A DNA stretch of 64,000 bases from Gymnorhina tibicen (GCA_013399875.1 VXAZ01018984.1:7856264-7920263); one strand, 5' to 3'; positions 14,510-27,944 are shown, numbered from the stretch's first letter. Translations and numbers: made by a program. The notes: a model not told the origin generated them from the letters alone.

Positions 14510-14610
14510 TCTACTCCTGGCTCTGCCTGTGGCTGGACAATTTACTTACTGTCTCATTGCCTTATTTCCATTACATGGGAAATGACTTTATTAGTGCTGC
14601 TGCAACAAGA
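14508..14610 (+). repeat. Probable ancient MIR-like SINE fragment
   Basis: The order of sub-motifs follows the MIR core: CTCCTGGCTCTGCC, then TGGACAATTTACTTACTGTCTC (compare the MIR 'TGGGCAAGTCACTTAACCTCTC' segment), then TGCCTTATTTCCATTACATGGGAAATGA (compare 'TGCCTCAGTTTCCTCATCTGTAAAATGGGGAT'), then a TTAGTGCTGCT segment. The match is my own recollection of the consensus, with substantial divergence, as expected for a SINE that predates the amniote radiation. Such copies persist thinly in birds. It is a dead relic unless exapted. Alternatives are another CORE-SINE or a chance resemblance. Confidence 0.55.
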
Positions 14611-17600
14611 CTGACTCTTAAGGTTATTCCTATGCCTGTGCAATTCATAGAGAAATAGTTTGCTGTTTAATACCCAGCATTAGAGTAGCTGAGGCAGTAC
14701 AGCTCCTTGCCTGCAGTTAAACTAGGCACCACATCCCAAACCAGGGGCTGGAATTTTCTGTGTAGAAATTGCTGGCCTGCTCAGGGTAGGGCAGTATATT
14801 TCCCTATGGCACTGCATTGAAAGCAAAATGTTGGATGGGATGTACAGGATTTTAATAAGGATATAAACACCTTCTTCTCTCTTCCAGATCAGTGTATACG
14901 GCATTTCATTTCCAGAGAAAGGCACTCATATTTTTAGTGAGTGCCAGTAGGTGCAAAGCTTAGTGGAGCTCAGGTGATTTACAAACACTGAATATTTATG
15001 TGGCCAGGTATTTTCTCCTGCCTAATCCTAATTAAATGTAAGGCAGTAGTTTGACTCTTTTTCCTCACTGAATGCTGACTGATGCTGCAGAACCTATCTC
15101 TGATTTTATTGCTTCTGGCCTTTTCTGCCAGCAACTCTTTTCCAGATAAATGCAGAGAATTTTTATTGACAGCTTATTTTAACAGATCTTATGATGAAGG
15201 ATGTTTCTGTTGCAGATGTAGAGAGCAGCTGTGAGATGGATTTTACTGGCTATGATCCAATTTATCTAAGTTGTCTGTCTTGCTGTGATTCATCAAATAC
15301 TATAAAAAGTAGTTGTGAAATGGGCAGGGAAAAAACCCCAACAAACCCATTTCTGAGGTAAAAGGCACTTTATGTCATGGTGTTGTATCAGTTCTCTTCT
15401 AGGTCAAGCTGTAATGTGGTAAAGCTCCTCTCAGAAACAGCAGATGGATTGCTGCATTGAGCTCAGGTGTGGATTTTGGGAAAAGGGTTGTCATCTTAAA
15501 ACCAAAGAGAGCTTTCAGAGCACTTGTCATATCGATGTAGTGGTGGGTTCACATGTGTACTAGATCTTCCTGCCCAGAAAACATCCCAGCACAAGTTTGG
15601 GCCAGTTGCCCCATTTTACACAGAGCCTGAACGCTTCCATATGGACTCAGACTCACCAGGAGTGTGTGATGGTAGGAGCTGTGCTCTGCTCTCCTGTCTT
15701 TTACCTTCCCCTCAGCTGCATGGTTCGAAAGGGAGATGTTACTTAAAACCCCCTAGAGAAGAATCACAGATTTGCATTTGTCATAGGTAGAGAGGAGCAG
15801 AAATAGATTATTTTGGAAGCTCCAGCCTTTGTGAGTATGTGTGTTTTGAATGTGGTGTGGTTTTACAGGCAAAAATAAACAGAACAAGAAAAGTGGGGAG
15901 CAGCAGTTTGACATACAGGTGCACGTATAAAACTTTATATAAAAGCACATATGATGTCTATTTAATTTCTCAAGGGGGATTGAATTCCATATGGGTGGAT
16001 GCTGCCAGTGTTTATGAACTGTGCATACTGCCTAAAGACTCATTTCTCAGTGAATAGAAAACCTCTAATTTAATACTTCCAAAGGAAGCAACGCGAGGCC
16101 TATTGGCATCATGAAAAAATATGAATTTATGTGGGCTTCATTGCAATCTCTAAACAGTTAAATCTGGTCTTTGCTTTCTAGCTGGGGAACGTTTTGCTCA
16201 GCTGAGGGGAAAATCCCAGACCAATGTTGTTTAATTTAAAGTTGTTTGCAATAGCAGTGTGATGGACTACTTTAAATAACTTATTTCTAATATCTGATGA
16301 TTTTTTTTTTTTGTACTTTAAAAGTTAGAGCTCCTCTTCTTGTTTTTTGACTTAATATTGTTTTGTTCATCTCCATTTTGCGTAGGTAGGAATCAGGAAG
16401 GAAAATTGGCTTTCAATGAATTTAAAAGATTTTAAAATACATATCTTTTCAGATTTTACCTTAATTACATCCTAATTGCTCATTTTAGATGTTAATTCAA
16501 AATGTATTCATTTTAGTATAAATAGTTTTAGTCTTTAGTGGCTGTGGTTGTGAAGAAATATTTATCAAATAAAGTAATGTTTCTCTTATTATTTTCTGAA
16601 ATTGCAGCATGAACATCTTAAAAACTGCTTCTATTTTTTTTCACCATCATTGACCCAAAAGCTATTCCCTTCCCACAGTACATCAGACGTAAAGAAAAAA
16701 GTGAGAACGTTATCAAGCTTTAAAAAAAGATGTACACAAACCCCAGTTAACAACCAGAACTGTAATTTCTTTTAGATTACATTTTAAACTCATATCTTCT
16801 GGAATGCTTTAACTCAGTACACAGGATTTGGAAGTTAATACCAGTTATTAACATTTGTGCTGGTTTTGTTCTTCCAATTTCAGTGAATTTTAAAAAGAAA
16901 CAAGATGTTGAATTATTTCTGATAGAAATGGGAATAAAATAATTTTAAAGTCTTTAGGTTCTCATTCATTTCTAGAGACTTTTTTTCAAATTTTTCTCTT
17001 GGATTGGGCTTTGGGAATTTTGGGGGTTTGCTTGTTTCTTTGGTTGTGGTTTTTTCTACAAACTGTAAAATACTAGCAAAACAGAGTAGATCAAGTTTCA
17101 CTCCTTTCTTAAATCTCTCAGTAATGCATCTTTCATTATTTTATTCATTCTTGGGGTTTTCTTATCATCCATAATTAGTTATTATTATTTTTATCTTTTA
17201 TATTCATAGACACTTTTCACCTGGAGATGGTACACTGTTTAAAGGTGCTTTTCTGCATTTGATTCTTTTCAGTTTGTTGTGGGCAAGCTAAAGCAGATAT
17301 TGGTGAATGTACTCAAATTATGAAATCATAGTAAGGGTTTCTGATTAATAACGTGTAAGAAATAATATACTGAGGACAGAGAGTGGTAGTAAGAGCCACC
17401 GTTTTATTTGTTGCTCGAAAACTATGAAGCTATTTCCTCTGTGGAGGCAGAAATTCTTCATAAGTTGATAGGTGGGACCTGACTTAGTGTCCTTGAAAGA
17501 TTTGTAAACTGGGGAAAGAAGTAATTGTCCTTTTTAAATATTTGGAGAGATGACCCTGGAATTTGCGGTTTGTGAAGAAGTTGCTTAAGCACTGCTGTAT

Positions 17601-20039
17601 GACTGATTAATCCTCCAATTAATAACATTCATACTGAAATGGCTTCTTATATTAGTAATGGCACCAAATGACCTTGACATATTTATGCATAAAACAACTT
17701 ACTATATATAGCAGCGATATTAAGCAGTTTTTGCAATTTGCAATTAAATAGCTTAAAGAGGCTTGTACCCTTACTGACTGTTTAAGCATCAAAGATATTC
17801 TAAAGCATATTTTCCCACTTTCAGCAGTTATCCTTGAATTTACATGTAAAGACAACTTGTAAAACAGGGTAGGCTTTAATTAAAATATTCCTAGAATTCT
17901 CTGAGCTAGACTTAAATAAAAGTTTAACATGGGGGAAAAAAATACTTTTCTAGTTTGAATTGGGTCTTGAAAAATCATGTATGATATACTGATTTCTGTA
18001 ATAGTGACTGAGAAAAAAGTGTCATCTGAAAGCTTTCTGTATGTACAGAAAATGTATAGAAAGGTCTTTTTCCAGTGTATGGAAACAAATTATTTTTTAG
18101 GAACCCATAATTCATGGGAGAAAACTGCAATAAAACGGATGTCCTTTAAAGTGTATTTTGAAATTTGGTAAGAGTACAGACAAGTTTTAAAACCTAATAC
18201 TGGAAAGCATTCATTATTAGTATAGTTTAGTCGGCCTGCTTTTGTTGATACTGATGTTTGTACCCTATGTGACAAAATGCATAATGTAGGTATTAGCAGC
18301 AGAATTTGGAACTAAGCAAGTGGAAAGCATTGAGAGAAGAAAAAATCTTATAAAACAGCACTTAGCAAAGGGCTAAATTGACAGTACTTTTATTCTTTAG
18401 TACTTGAATTCTGTTAGAAAGAAAAGTGCAGCTGGAGTGTAGCTAAGTATATCATAAATGGTAACATGTCAATGTGAAAGATTTTCTTTTTCCTCTGGAG
18501 TGGGGATTTAAGTCACTCACAATATTCCTTCCACTTGCTTGACTATGAAATACTTCAATTCCTCAAAATCAGATCCACGGACCAGCCTGACTCCTGGAAA
18601 GAGGACTACACTGGTTATTAAATTAGGCTTCAATTCAGATAGGTTATCCACATGGTTACAGGTTCTGTTTAGTTGCCCTCAGAGGATTCAGTTCATGAGC
18701 TCAGCTTGCTTGGCTGGGATAACAGAGCTCTGCCATCCTGACTGATGATAGCATTTCTTAACACTCTGAAGTGTTGGTTTAGTTTTGTTTTGAATGAAAC
18801 TTTAATGGAAATGAAGGAAGGAGAAATGAAGCTTTTCTCCTGGTGCTGAGCATCTTTTTGGAGAACTGAGATTCTGACGAAACTGCCTATTTCAGCATCC
18901 ATCCATGCAGTATCTGAAATGAGTTACTTACAGACACCCTTCATTCAGAAAATATATATTACACTCCATGTTCCATTAAACGTGTTCAGAGTTACTCTCA
19001 TAAGTCCAAGATCTTTTTGGAAATACTACTAACTACACATTCTTCTGTTAAGCCAACTCTCGGGGAGTAAACAGATTTTTTTTCACGTTAGGGGATTAGG
19101 AACTTACCAGAAGTAGATTTTGTTTGTTCGTCTGGTTGTTTACTTATTGGAGCTTAAGACCGTTCAGATAAGCTGCAGTTCCAGCTTTCACACATGTCAA
19201 CTTTTTAATTATTCTTCTTTTAAGTAAATTTTTACTTAATCCCCTTTTTCTGTTCCATATTCTTCATATATCCTTTCATGGTGGTGAAAACCTTACCATT
19301 TTTTCCTCTGCATAGTCTGTTTTTTCACCTTAAAGTTTCCCTGTATCTTAGTGCATATTTTGGGCTGGTTTCTTAAAAGTGAAAAATAATGCATGGATCA
19401 TTAATAGAGTTTTTTCCTCCCTCACCATTTTGGAAACGGTTTTGGGGGATTTTGGGGTTTTTTAATTGAATGATATGCCCGTTCATTCATGGTAAACTTA
19501 GAAGGGTATGTGGACAGAATGGAAGAGTTGAGTAACACTGCTGATAAAATATGCAAGAATAAATGCAAATGACAGATAATCCTTTAAAAAGAATAGACGG
19601 ACTGGTAAAAGCAAGCAAATCTTTCCTTCTCTGTGGAGTCTCAAAAGACAAGATAGTAGAATAAGTGTGTGGTAGTGGTAAATACATACCTAACTGGGAG
19701 ATGTAAAAAGACGTGAGCTGGGGTCTTGTGTGTCTATCAAAAACACAATTCTCTTCCTTCATTTCCCATCTGAAATTGTAAAGAAAAATATGTGCTCGCT
19801 TACCAAAATGCTCATAGAATTAAGTAGCATTTGTGCATTATTTTCACTATACAAAAACCTATTTTAGGCTCAAATATTACTGCTACTTTATATTACCTTG
19901 TTTATTCTTACTGTTTCCCATACTTTGGTACCTCTGAGAATATGAGAATACAAAAATACAACTCCTGTCACACACTGGAATTTCAGTCTGTGTATCTGCT
20001 CACAGCACTGCAAGAGGTGAGAATTATTAGAATTAGAAT
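14611..20039. other. Gene-free stretch
   Basis: I see no gene. A T12 tract occurs at 16301-16312. Three G-runs separated by short T-rich loops lie at about 17002-17028 (TTGGGCTTTGGGAATTTTGGGGG), one G3 run short of a canonical quadruplex motif. All open frames are under 92 codons and look like chance. Confidence 0.6.
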
Positions 20040-20063
20040 TGTACTAACATTATTGTTAGTACA
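20040..20063. repeat. Perfect 10-bp stem-loop
   Basis: TGTACTAACA (20040-20049) is the exact reverse complement of TGTTAGTACA (20054-20063), separated by a TTAT loop. It sits just after three AGAATT-like repeats. The stem is short and AT-rich, too small for a microRNA precursor. No T-run follows it, so it is not a Pol III-type terminator. Confidence 0.85.
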
Positions 20064-21465
20064 GGCTGGCATTGTCTAGGAAGAAGCATTGTTAGTTTTC
20101 ACTCAGATAAATAGTTGAGATCTTAAGTTATTTTGCTAGGATTCAACTGCCTGTTTATTGTATCATTGTAATGTTTGACAAGGCAAATATGCTGCTGTGC
20201 CAATAGGTTTCCTGTGTTACCAGAGGAGGGGGCATAAACATCACACATGTGCTCAGTGGCTGCCAGTCTCAGGAGGGTTTGCAGTCACACATTCATACAG
20301 AGCTTTTACTGCTGAGCTTGTACCACCCATTCACAAACAGAGAATGATGGCAGAGGGAACACAACAAAAAATACGATGATTGTTTTGGTAGCTTTTCTGG
20401 TTCTTCTTTTCTGAATTCTTTAGCAGGTCCGATATCTTCTGGGAGTAAGCCCTAGGTTTGGTATAAATCTAAGTGTGTGGTGAGAAAGTGGAAATAATTC
20501 AAATGATTGATGTACTGGGTGAATAACCAAATATGCGTGTGCCAGTTCCCCATCCTCTGTGATGGTCTGTTTTGAATTATAGTCAGACTCCTTTCACCCA
20601 GGTTATCAGGAGCTGTGGGCCAGTGTAACAAGGAATTTTACTTCTTCTCCCCAAGGATCTGTTTTGTCAAACCAGGAAGAAACATTGTCTGTTTTGTCTT
20701 AGATTACAACTGCGTGCCCCCATAGTTTTTGCTTTCACTTCTGTTTGGTCACAGACATGATGTTTGCTCACAGAGAAAGGAACACAGAGTGTCTAATCTG
20801 TACACAAGTAGTTCACATCCTCCCCTCTCACACTGGGAGGAAAATTCTGGTACCTGTTACAGATAGATTTCATGTTAAATACCCACTCTTGTCCCATGTT
20901 GGTTCATGGAGATGGATGTGACTGTGTGCTGAGTTTCTGTCACCTTCATTTCCCTAGGAACTAATTCATAAAAGACTTTGAAGACCAGCAGAGTGATGTC
21001 AGTTCTGAGGAGTTGACTCTCCAGTACAGGATTGTGTTTCAAGCAGAGGCAGATGAATGTTGTGATTTTTCTCCCAATTTGATTTTTTCTTCTGGAGTGA
21101 ATGTAGATGTTGCTTTGTTTTGTTTCTTTTTATGCTCAGAAAGGATTTTTCAATACATAGTCATGCATCATCTCCCCCTAAAGCCTTGGAGGACAATTTA
21201 GGTCCCTGTAGCCCCTGGGATTTTTGCAGTTACTGAGAGCATATTGGTTATTAGGAAATAATTGGAGGGGATTTCCCTCAGTGTGACAAGCTGCTTTGCC
21301 ATGCACTTGTAGGAAGGGCAGGGTTTGATAGGAAGTTCAACAAAATGGAGATAGGAAGGTGCAAACAGGTTAACTATAACATAATTTTTACCAAATATTG
21401 CCCACTAGTTATAAGGACAATTGTTTTGCCATTGAAATGCATAAGAATGCAGTACATATGCAGAT
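20064..21465. other. Gene-free stretch
   Basis: No gene or repeat family recognised. Sequence complexity is normal and open frames are at most about 60 codons. Confidence 0.55.
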
Positions 21466-21485
21466 GGGTGGGTGGGACAATGGGG
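21466..21485 (+). other. Canonical G-quadruplex motif
   Basis: The run reads GGG-T-GGG-T-GGG-ACAAT-GGGG: four G-tracts of at least three with loops of 1, 1 and 5 nt. This satisfies the usual G3+N1-7 rule, and the two single-nucleotide loops are the arrangement known to favour stable parallel quadruplexes. It is the only motif on the plus strand that I found to meet the rule, in an otherwise AT-rich window. It is not next to any recognisable promoter or exon. Function is unknown. Confidence 0.85.
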
Positions 21486-24400
21486 ACTGCAGAGAACAGA
21501 GCTTCTCTTCTGTAAAACATCTTGTTTATTATGATGCAGATATTCTAATCTGAGGGCGTCCAAAAGTTGCTTTAGCCATGATGAAATGAGGGAAGAAGAA
21601 AAGGTTTCCCTGTGTTGAGAGTTTGATTTTTCTGTTGCCTTTGGCCCATGTTCTGAAAAATAGAAAATGCTTGGCATATTTTTATTTGCCATTAAAACAG
21701 CATGTACCTAAGGTTAAGTATGCAATTAGGTCTCCTCTAATAAATGTGCCCTTTGTCAACACATCCTTTTACTCCCTGGAATCTAATATAAGCACATATT
21801 TTCTGAAAAATTGTGATAAATGGCCTTTTAAAGTTCAATAGATTAAATGCTGCTGCCTCCTCTGCTGTATCCAAAGCCATTAAACACAGTGTATTCAGAG
21901 GATTGCTGGTTATGTGGCTATGTAGACCCTCAAAAGCACAACCTGTTACTAGAGATTCTGTCTTGTTCATGCACTTTCTGTGAGACAAATGTACAAAGGA
22001 GATAATGAGCTGGATCTCCTGTTTTCAGGAAGGCCAGGAATCAGATTCCCTGCTAGGATGAAAGACTGAGAAGTATATACTTATTTGCTCAAGCAGTAGT
22101 GCTGGCTCAGGCTCCCTCTGTTAGCTTCTCTCCGTCTCTAACCTGTTTGTAATGCAGCTTTTACTGTAGTTTCCAGGTCAAAATCCACCTTAATTTTGCA
22201 TCATTCCATCTCCAGTATTGTTAAACTGTTGTCTGTGATTTTGACCTCCTGGATATTTTATGTCTAATTTGCTACTAGAGCTGTGTTTTGTGGCTCAGGA
22301 TCTGGTGTTTTGCTCCAATTTGCAGCTGAATGAGACACTGTATAATGACACCAGTGTTTGCATTCGGTGTGTGCTCTGTGAAGTCCCTGACACCCGATAC
22401 ATGTTGTGTGCAAGACTTGGCGTTCCTGTGGTTTGCTGCATGCTAAAGACCAAGTACTACTTTTTTTACCTCTGATTTAATATTTTATTTAATGCCTGTA
22501 TGCCTTAGCCACAGCATTTGCAGCTCGTTATTTATTAGGAGTGTTGTACTCGTCATTTGATAGTGACACGCTCCAAGGTACTGTATGTGAAATTGCCCCT
22601 TTGATTACACATTCCAAAGTTAATTTTCTTGTATCTTTTCAGTTGTTTCCTTGTAACACCTCTGGAACAGTCTTACTAAAAATTAGTAGGAATTTCTTTT
22701 TGAAGTTTTGGCTTTTAGTGTGTTTATTTTAGTTGGGTACTAAAGAAAGCAAAATGTAAATGTGCATTTCTGGAATCACTGGTAATGATGTGAATTGGTG
22801 TTAAACAGAAGATACACATACATAAAAGTTCAACTGCTTTTAATGCCAATATTAAGGGTCAATATCTAGGTTAGGCACTAGGTAGAACACTGCCATGAAA
22901 TCAGTTGCACAAGAGACAAGTGCACCTTAGTTGATTCATGAAAAGAAAAACGTCTTTGAGCAAAAGCATATAAGGTTAGTGTAGTTGATACCATTCCTGA
23001 ACACTAATTATAGATAATTAGTCCCTTGAATATTTAGCTTGGACGTAGTTAACGAAAAGGTCCTGTTGTTTGCAAGGCAGGTAAAGAGTCTGAAGCAAAT
23101 TGGGCATGTCCTCATAGACTCTGAGAGCAGTGAAAAGGTCGTGTTCAGATTGCTAATCCAAACAGCAGTCCTTGCAGGCAAAGGGTCTATGCTCTGACTC
23201 GCTTCTTTTGAAGAAATTCATCTTCTGATGCCACATGACTGGAGATAGCAAAGCACTAGATCTTAAAGATAGATAAGACCATGCTGTGCTCTTGCATGAG
23301 GTTATGATTCCCTAGCTGCACTCAATTCATTATAGCCTGGAGAAAGGGAAAGCAGTGTGACAGAGCACGGCATCTTTCTAAACAACTACATCAGTAGAAA
23401 CCCCCTGCAGAATTTTAAGTCATTCATCATCTTCCCACCCTCATCGCTCCTTGCTGTGCTGATAAAATACTTTGCATCCATTATTAAAACACATCTTTCT
23501 GTATTAGAATGGCCCTGCAGCCAAAGCTGTTCTCTCCTTTGTTATGTGAGGCCAGAAACTATACAAACTTCTAATTTAATGTGTTTTCTGACAGTCTGAC
23601 GTTGTTAGACTGCTCTTGGCGACTAACTTTCTTTTTTCCATTGTTCTCATGAATCAAAAATGTGCAAGTTAAAATGAGGTGACATATTTGTGTTTGGTTT
23701 GCATAAAATTGAATGGAAAGACTTAGCACAAACTTTGTTGAAAGGAAACACAAGCCTGTAGTAATTGGGTGCCCAAAGCAAACCACCCAGTGTTACTTCT
23801 CACCTGATTGACAGACTTGGTAAAATGCCCTGCCATGTTGATTCTGGTATAGAAGAGCACCCTAAAGATGTCTTACCTCAGCTCAGTTTCTCTTAAGACT
23901 GGGTGCTATTTAAAGTGAGTACAAGGCACAAGATTTATTTAGGTTTTGTGTGAATCTAAACAGAGTGGGCTGTAATGTGTGACTGTCTGTCTAAAGGAGA
24001 AATAAAATTACATTAGAGGTGTTATATGATTTTTAAGTCTTATTGGAGGCTTCTGATATGAAACAATATTGTAGCTTAGTATAGAAAGGAATAAATTGAA
24101 AGGGAAGAATTATGAAGAAGGTCCTCAAGAACTAACTCAGAATTTTCTCATGTAGAAGTCTCATTTACATAGAGGGTTTTCTTGTTTCTGAAACAGCAAA
24201 GACAAGACCAAAGGGTAAATCTCTTAATATTGCTGAATTCTTCCCTGGAATGATATTTGCCTGTGACAACAGGTGGTGTACTCTGTTGAAATCTTAGAAG
24301 ATTCACAGGCATTGCAGGAATGACTTTGGGTTCTCTGCTTTGGCAGGCTTTTAACTCTCAATAGCTCTCAATAGCTTCCTTTTGTGGGACTAGTTAAAGG

Positions 24401-26483
24401 CTCATAACAACCTACCACAAGCACAGTCAACCTGGGCTTTCTATAAACTTGATGTTGGCAGAGCTGCTTGCCCTGATATGATGGATGTGCTTTTGTAGGG
24501 TCACTCCATCGGGCCTATTTTTTGTTAAGTGTCAGGAAATCCTCTCACTGCTGGAAGACCTGAGAATTAACATGGTAAATTAAGTTTGTATATACTAATT
24601 TAGAAATGTTTCCTTTTATGCTCAGAAGGAAGGAGTGTGAGAGGTTTGGGAGTATGGATGCTTCTCAAAGGAGGTTTTGGAGGGTGGAGAGAGGGAAATT
24701 ACTTGGTTGAAGTGTTGCAAGATAAATACCAGTGCTTTTTGGGTGTGAGTATAAAAGGATTTAAAACAGCTTGCTATTTCAGTGAAAGAAAAGAACCAAT
24801 GAAAGATAACTAGCCTACCTACCAGTAAATTCTCAATTCTCTTTCACTAACAAATTTCCAAATCTTTTGTTGCCACACTGTCACAAGGATCTATCCTGCT
24901 GCCATAGGTGTGGGGGGGATTCAGAGAGCTAATTCCCATAACACCAAGAAGAATTTTGCATGTAAATCTTCCACAAGGAGATTCTATATGTATTTGAATG
25001 AGCTGTTTCATTTTATCTTAGCAGCAATCTACAGAGTTGAATTTTCCTTAGTATTGTCTGACAGACCATGACAAAACACTTAATAGTGACACAATGGCTC
25101 CTTCACAGCTGTTATAATCTATCGTGGTGTGTGGCATAACTGGGGAATGTTTTAATCTGTTGATGCTCCACTCGGAGTAACGTGGATTACTGACGTGCTA
25201 CGCTTGCTGCAAGCTAAAAGTTGAGCATCTCCAAATGTTCTGAAAGCTGCAACTCTATATTGCACATATGGTATAGAAAGTTTAGTATAGCAGCTACTGA
25301 TAGACAGTAGACAAAAATCTTGATGAGACTTGTCCAGTGGGTACTCTTACGCACCAATAATCTTGAAGTGTGATCCTGTAAAGATGTGTTTCATCATGGA
25401 GGTCTGCCAAAGACATGCTCTCCCAAATCTGAGTGCTTGGCTAAAAAAAATGTCAGTTTTACTTGGATGCTGAAGATCCTTGAATGTGTTGTGCTGTGGA
25501 AATGTTCCTCTCCCCTTGGTGATAATTTCATCTCTTTCTAAACTAATGTCAGGGGTCTGTGCTTTTGTGTATTGGAAATCATCTTCAGTGAATTGTAGTT
25601 ATCTTTACGTGTGCAGATAAGTAAAGATTCATTTAGCCTAAAATGAACTGGGGGTCATCCTTGAGATGTGCCATTCATTCAGGGAAATAGCAAGTTCCAC
25701 CACCTATACAATTTGTTCTAGACATAGAACAAAATTTAACTAGTGGAAACCACTGATACATCTAGATGTCATTACTAGGTTTCAACTTAGAATATTTAAA
25801 TATAAATTTAAATTACATATCTTTATATAGAAAGAAAAGAATTAAGAATGCTATGATAAAAGAATGATGTTGAGTGTCCCAGAGCCCCAAGTAACAATAG
25901 TAAAAGGAGCCTGATACTTCAGGAAGTTTGAGAATATGGGAGAAGAAGCCCTCAGACTGATTTTTTCCTGGCCCATGCTGCAAAAAACTGTTGATAAGTT
26001 GTGGGAGAAATCTTAAAGAAAGACCAGGACCTCTTATCCCATGTTTGGCATTTTAGTTTGTCATAGCACTGGGAGAGGGTTTCAAAAGTCTCCAGTCAGG
26101 ATGCAGGCAGTAGAGCTCTTAAAATATTCAGAGAGGGTGGAATTAAGACATAAAAGCACAAGCTGTGTGACCATCTAGTTGGTGGCACAATTAACTTCCA
26201 GCATCAAATGTCTTTGGTAAATGATTAAACAGCACAGTGAAGAGGCAAGTGTATCTTCCTGGTGTGTATTTTCAGATTTGAATAATTCAATAATGTTGAC
26301 ATGAAAAGTAAAAAAACACAGTTTGTATGTCTCACACAGGTTTGGAAGCTCTGATGTGCAGCAGCTTTCCAAAGAAGCATGTTAGAAATTGAGAAGCTTA
26401 TTCAAAGCTTAGGCTGCCAACTGAATCTGCAGTAGGCAGAAATTTCACAGGGACAACTTGTTTTGCAAAGTATCCTGCTGCTG
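21486..26483. other. Gene-free stretch
   Basis: No gene seen. Small local items are a tandem CTCTCAATAG pair at 24354-24373 and an isolated TATAAAAGG at 24750-24758, a perfect TATA-box string but without other promoter signs and expected about once by chance in a window this size. Open frames are at most 83 codons. Confidence 0.55.
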
Positions 26484-26502
26484 TTTTTTTTTTTTTTTTC
26501 CC
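26484..26502. repeat. T16-C3 homopolymer tract
   Basis: Sixteen T followed by CCC, the longest homopolymer in the window. On the minus strand it reads GGG-A16. It could be a remnant of a retroposon tail, but I see no retroposed body next to it. Confidence 0.85.
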
Positions 26503-26828
26503 AGTGATGGAAATAACCGAGACTAGATTTCCCTCTGTGCTGCACCCCACCGCAGTCTACCCCTGCCCCCATATCGGAGCTTCAGATGGAAACGGAATAT
26601 GCAAAGGAGGACAGAATTATGTATTCTCGTAGGGTAATAGGACTTACATGCCTAGTAAGAAAGAATATGCACATGGTATGCGTAAACAAATGCTGTTATA
26701 TGTGAGCCTGCAGCATCGGGGCTTTTTCCTAGCACTCAGAAATGAATTGTCACAAGCAATCAGAAGTGGTTTGTGTTCAGAGGCAACTGCGTATAGTGAG
26801 ATGTATGTACTTTATGCTGAACAGTATG

Positions 26829-26887
26829 TATAGAATTACAAAATAATTTGGGTAGGAAAAGACCTTTAAAATCATCTAGTCCAAACA
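26829..26887 (-). mobile_element. CR1 LINE 3'-end fragment
   Basis: The plus strand reads TATAGAATTACAAAATAATTTGGGTAGG, then AAAAGACCTTTAAAATCATCTAGTCCAAAC. This closely follows the well-known reverse-complemented tail of avian CR1 elements, so the LINE itself is on the minus strand and only its last 60 or so bases are recognisable. CR1 copies are typically 5'-truncated like this. The 3' end normally finishes with short ATTCTATG-type repeats, here reduced to one degraded unit (TATAGAAT). Divergence shows it is old and inactive. The form matches birds better than the turtle or crocodilian tails, which carry 'GGGCTGGAAGGGACCTC'. This is the main evidence for the host lineage. Whether the CR1 continues rightwards beyond 26887 is unclear by eye. 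Confidence 0.8.
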
Positions 26888-27942
26888 TAGATGTATACTC
26901 AATACATAAAATAGAGAAATAGAGACAGTCTCCAGCTCCATGGAGTTCAGTCTAGGCCTTTTCCTTTTTCTGAGATCCTTGCGTGGTCACACTTATCCCA
27001 CTCTTAGCACGTGTCTTTGCTACGAGTTTCTCTTCTCCCTGCCAGGGCTGTGCCCTTGTGAAAACACAATCTTTTCCTCTTCACTAAGCACACACGAGCC
27101 CAGAGGTTAGTAATATTCATCAGCCTTTCCTCTCCTCCAGGATCGCAGCTAGCCTGAGTCAGCACAAATATTTGCTAAGTTAATTAGACTTCTTCTTTAA
27201 TCTCAGAGTAATTTGGGTTTATTCTTTTAATATTTAAACATATGCATGGGTTCTTGCTTCTTTCTTACAGTTCCTAGTTTTGCCATTGTGAGGTCATCTG
27301 GTAAAAAAATGATCCTTCATTCAATTATTTGCTTATTTTATTTGATCCTCTTACAGATTTATGTATGGACTGTGCTATATTTTCGGAATGACTAAGTAGC
27401 TTTGTCTACCTGAGCCCATGTAGGTTGAATCCCATGGAGCTACTCTGTGGCAGACAAATAGTTATTGGAAATCGCGCATAAATATTTCACAGTTCCTGTT
27501 TCATTTTGGTGGTATCCTCACCGAGCTGATCAATAACCGAGTCTGTAATTTCTCTAGCGCTTCTTTACAAAGCTGCAATGTTGTCAAAAATCACAAAAGA
27601 ACATAATTTGTCAATTTGTCACTTCCAGCATAGCAGATTAGAAAATTGACATCTCTGTCAAAATTATTTCCAGATCGTCTCCCAAAGATTACCCCCTCAA
27701 ATTTTTCTTGAAATTTACATTTTCCAACATTTTTATCTGTGTGATTGAAAGAGGAACATGTTTTTTCCTTGTTTCCTTGGAGACCTTGAAACTGAGTTGC
27801 TGTATATTTTAACCCATAACATAAACAAAATTAAAGAAAAAATAAAGTCTGTCCCTACTCTGCTCATGGCTCATAAGCCTACTCAGTTCTGCAATAGTCT
27901 GACAAATGTAAGATTTAGGGGATTTTTTCCCACCTTTCAAGG

Positions 27943-27943
<1 letters not shown>
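26888..27943. other. Gene-free stretch after the CR1 tail
   Basis: No gene recognised. The part at 26900-27120 is more GC- and CpG-rich than the surroundings and could belong to the same LINE copy or to another old insert, but I cannot align it to CR1 from memory. A splice-bounded 60-nt segment (27046-27105) is listed separately. Confidence 0.5.
27046..27105 (+). other. Weak candidate exon (probable pseudo-exon)
   Basis: A strong 3' splice site (TTTCTCTTCTCCCTGCCAG) precedes a 60-nt segment ending CCCAGAG before a moderate donor, GTTAGT. One of three frames is open. Segments like this are common by chance in introns and there is no coding signature, so I regard it as probably not used. It could be a noncoding RNA exon. 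Confidence 0.12.

Positions 27944-27944
<1 letters not shown>

Noticed and set aside
24750..24758. TATAAAAGG, perfect TATA-box string
   Set aside because: A 9-mer like this is expected at about this frequency by chance, and there is no GC box, initiator context or downstream exon.
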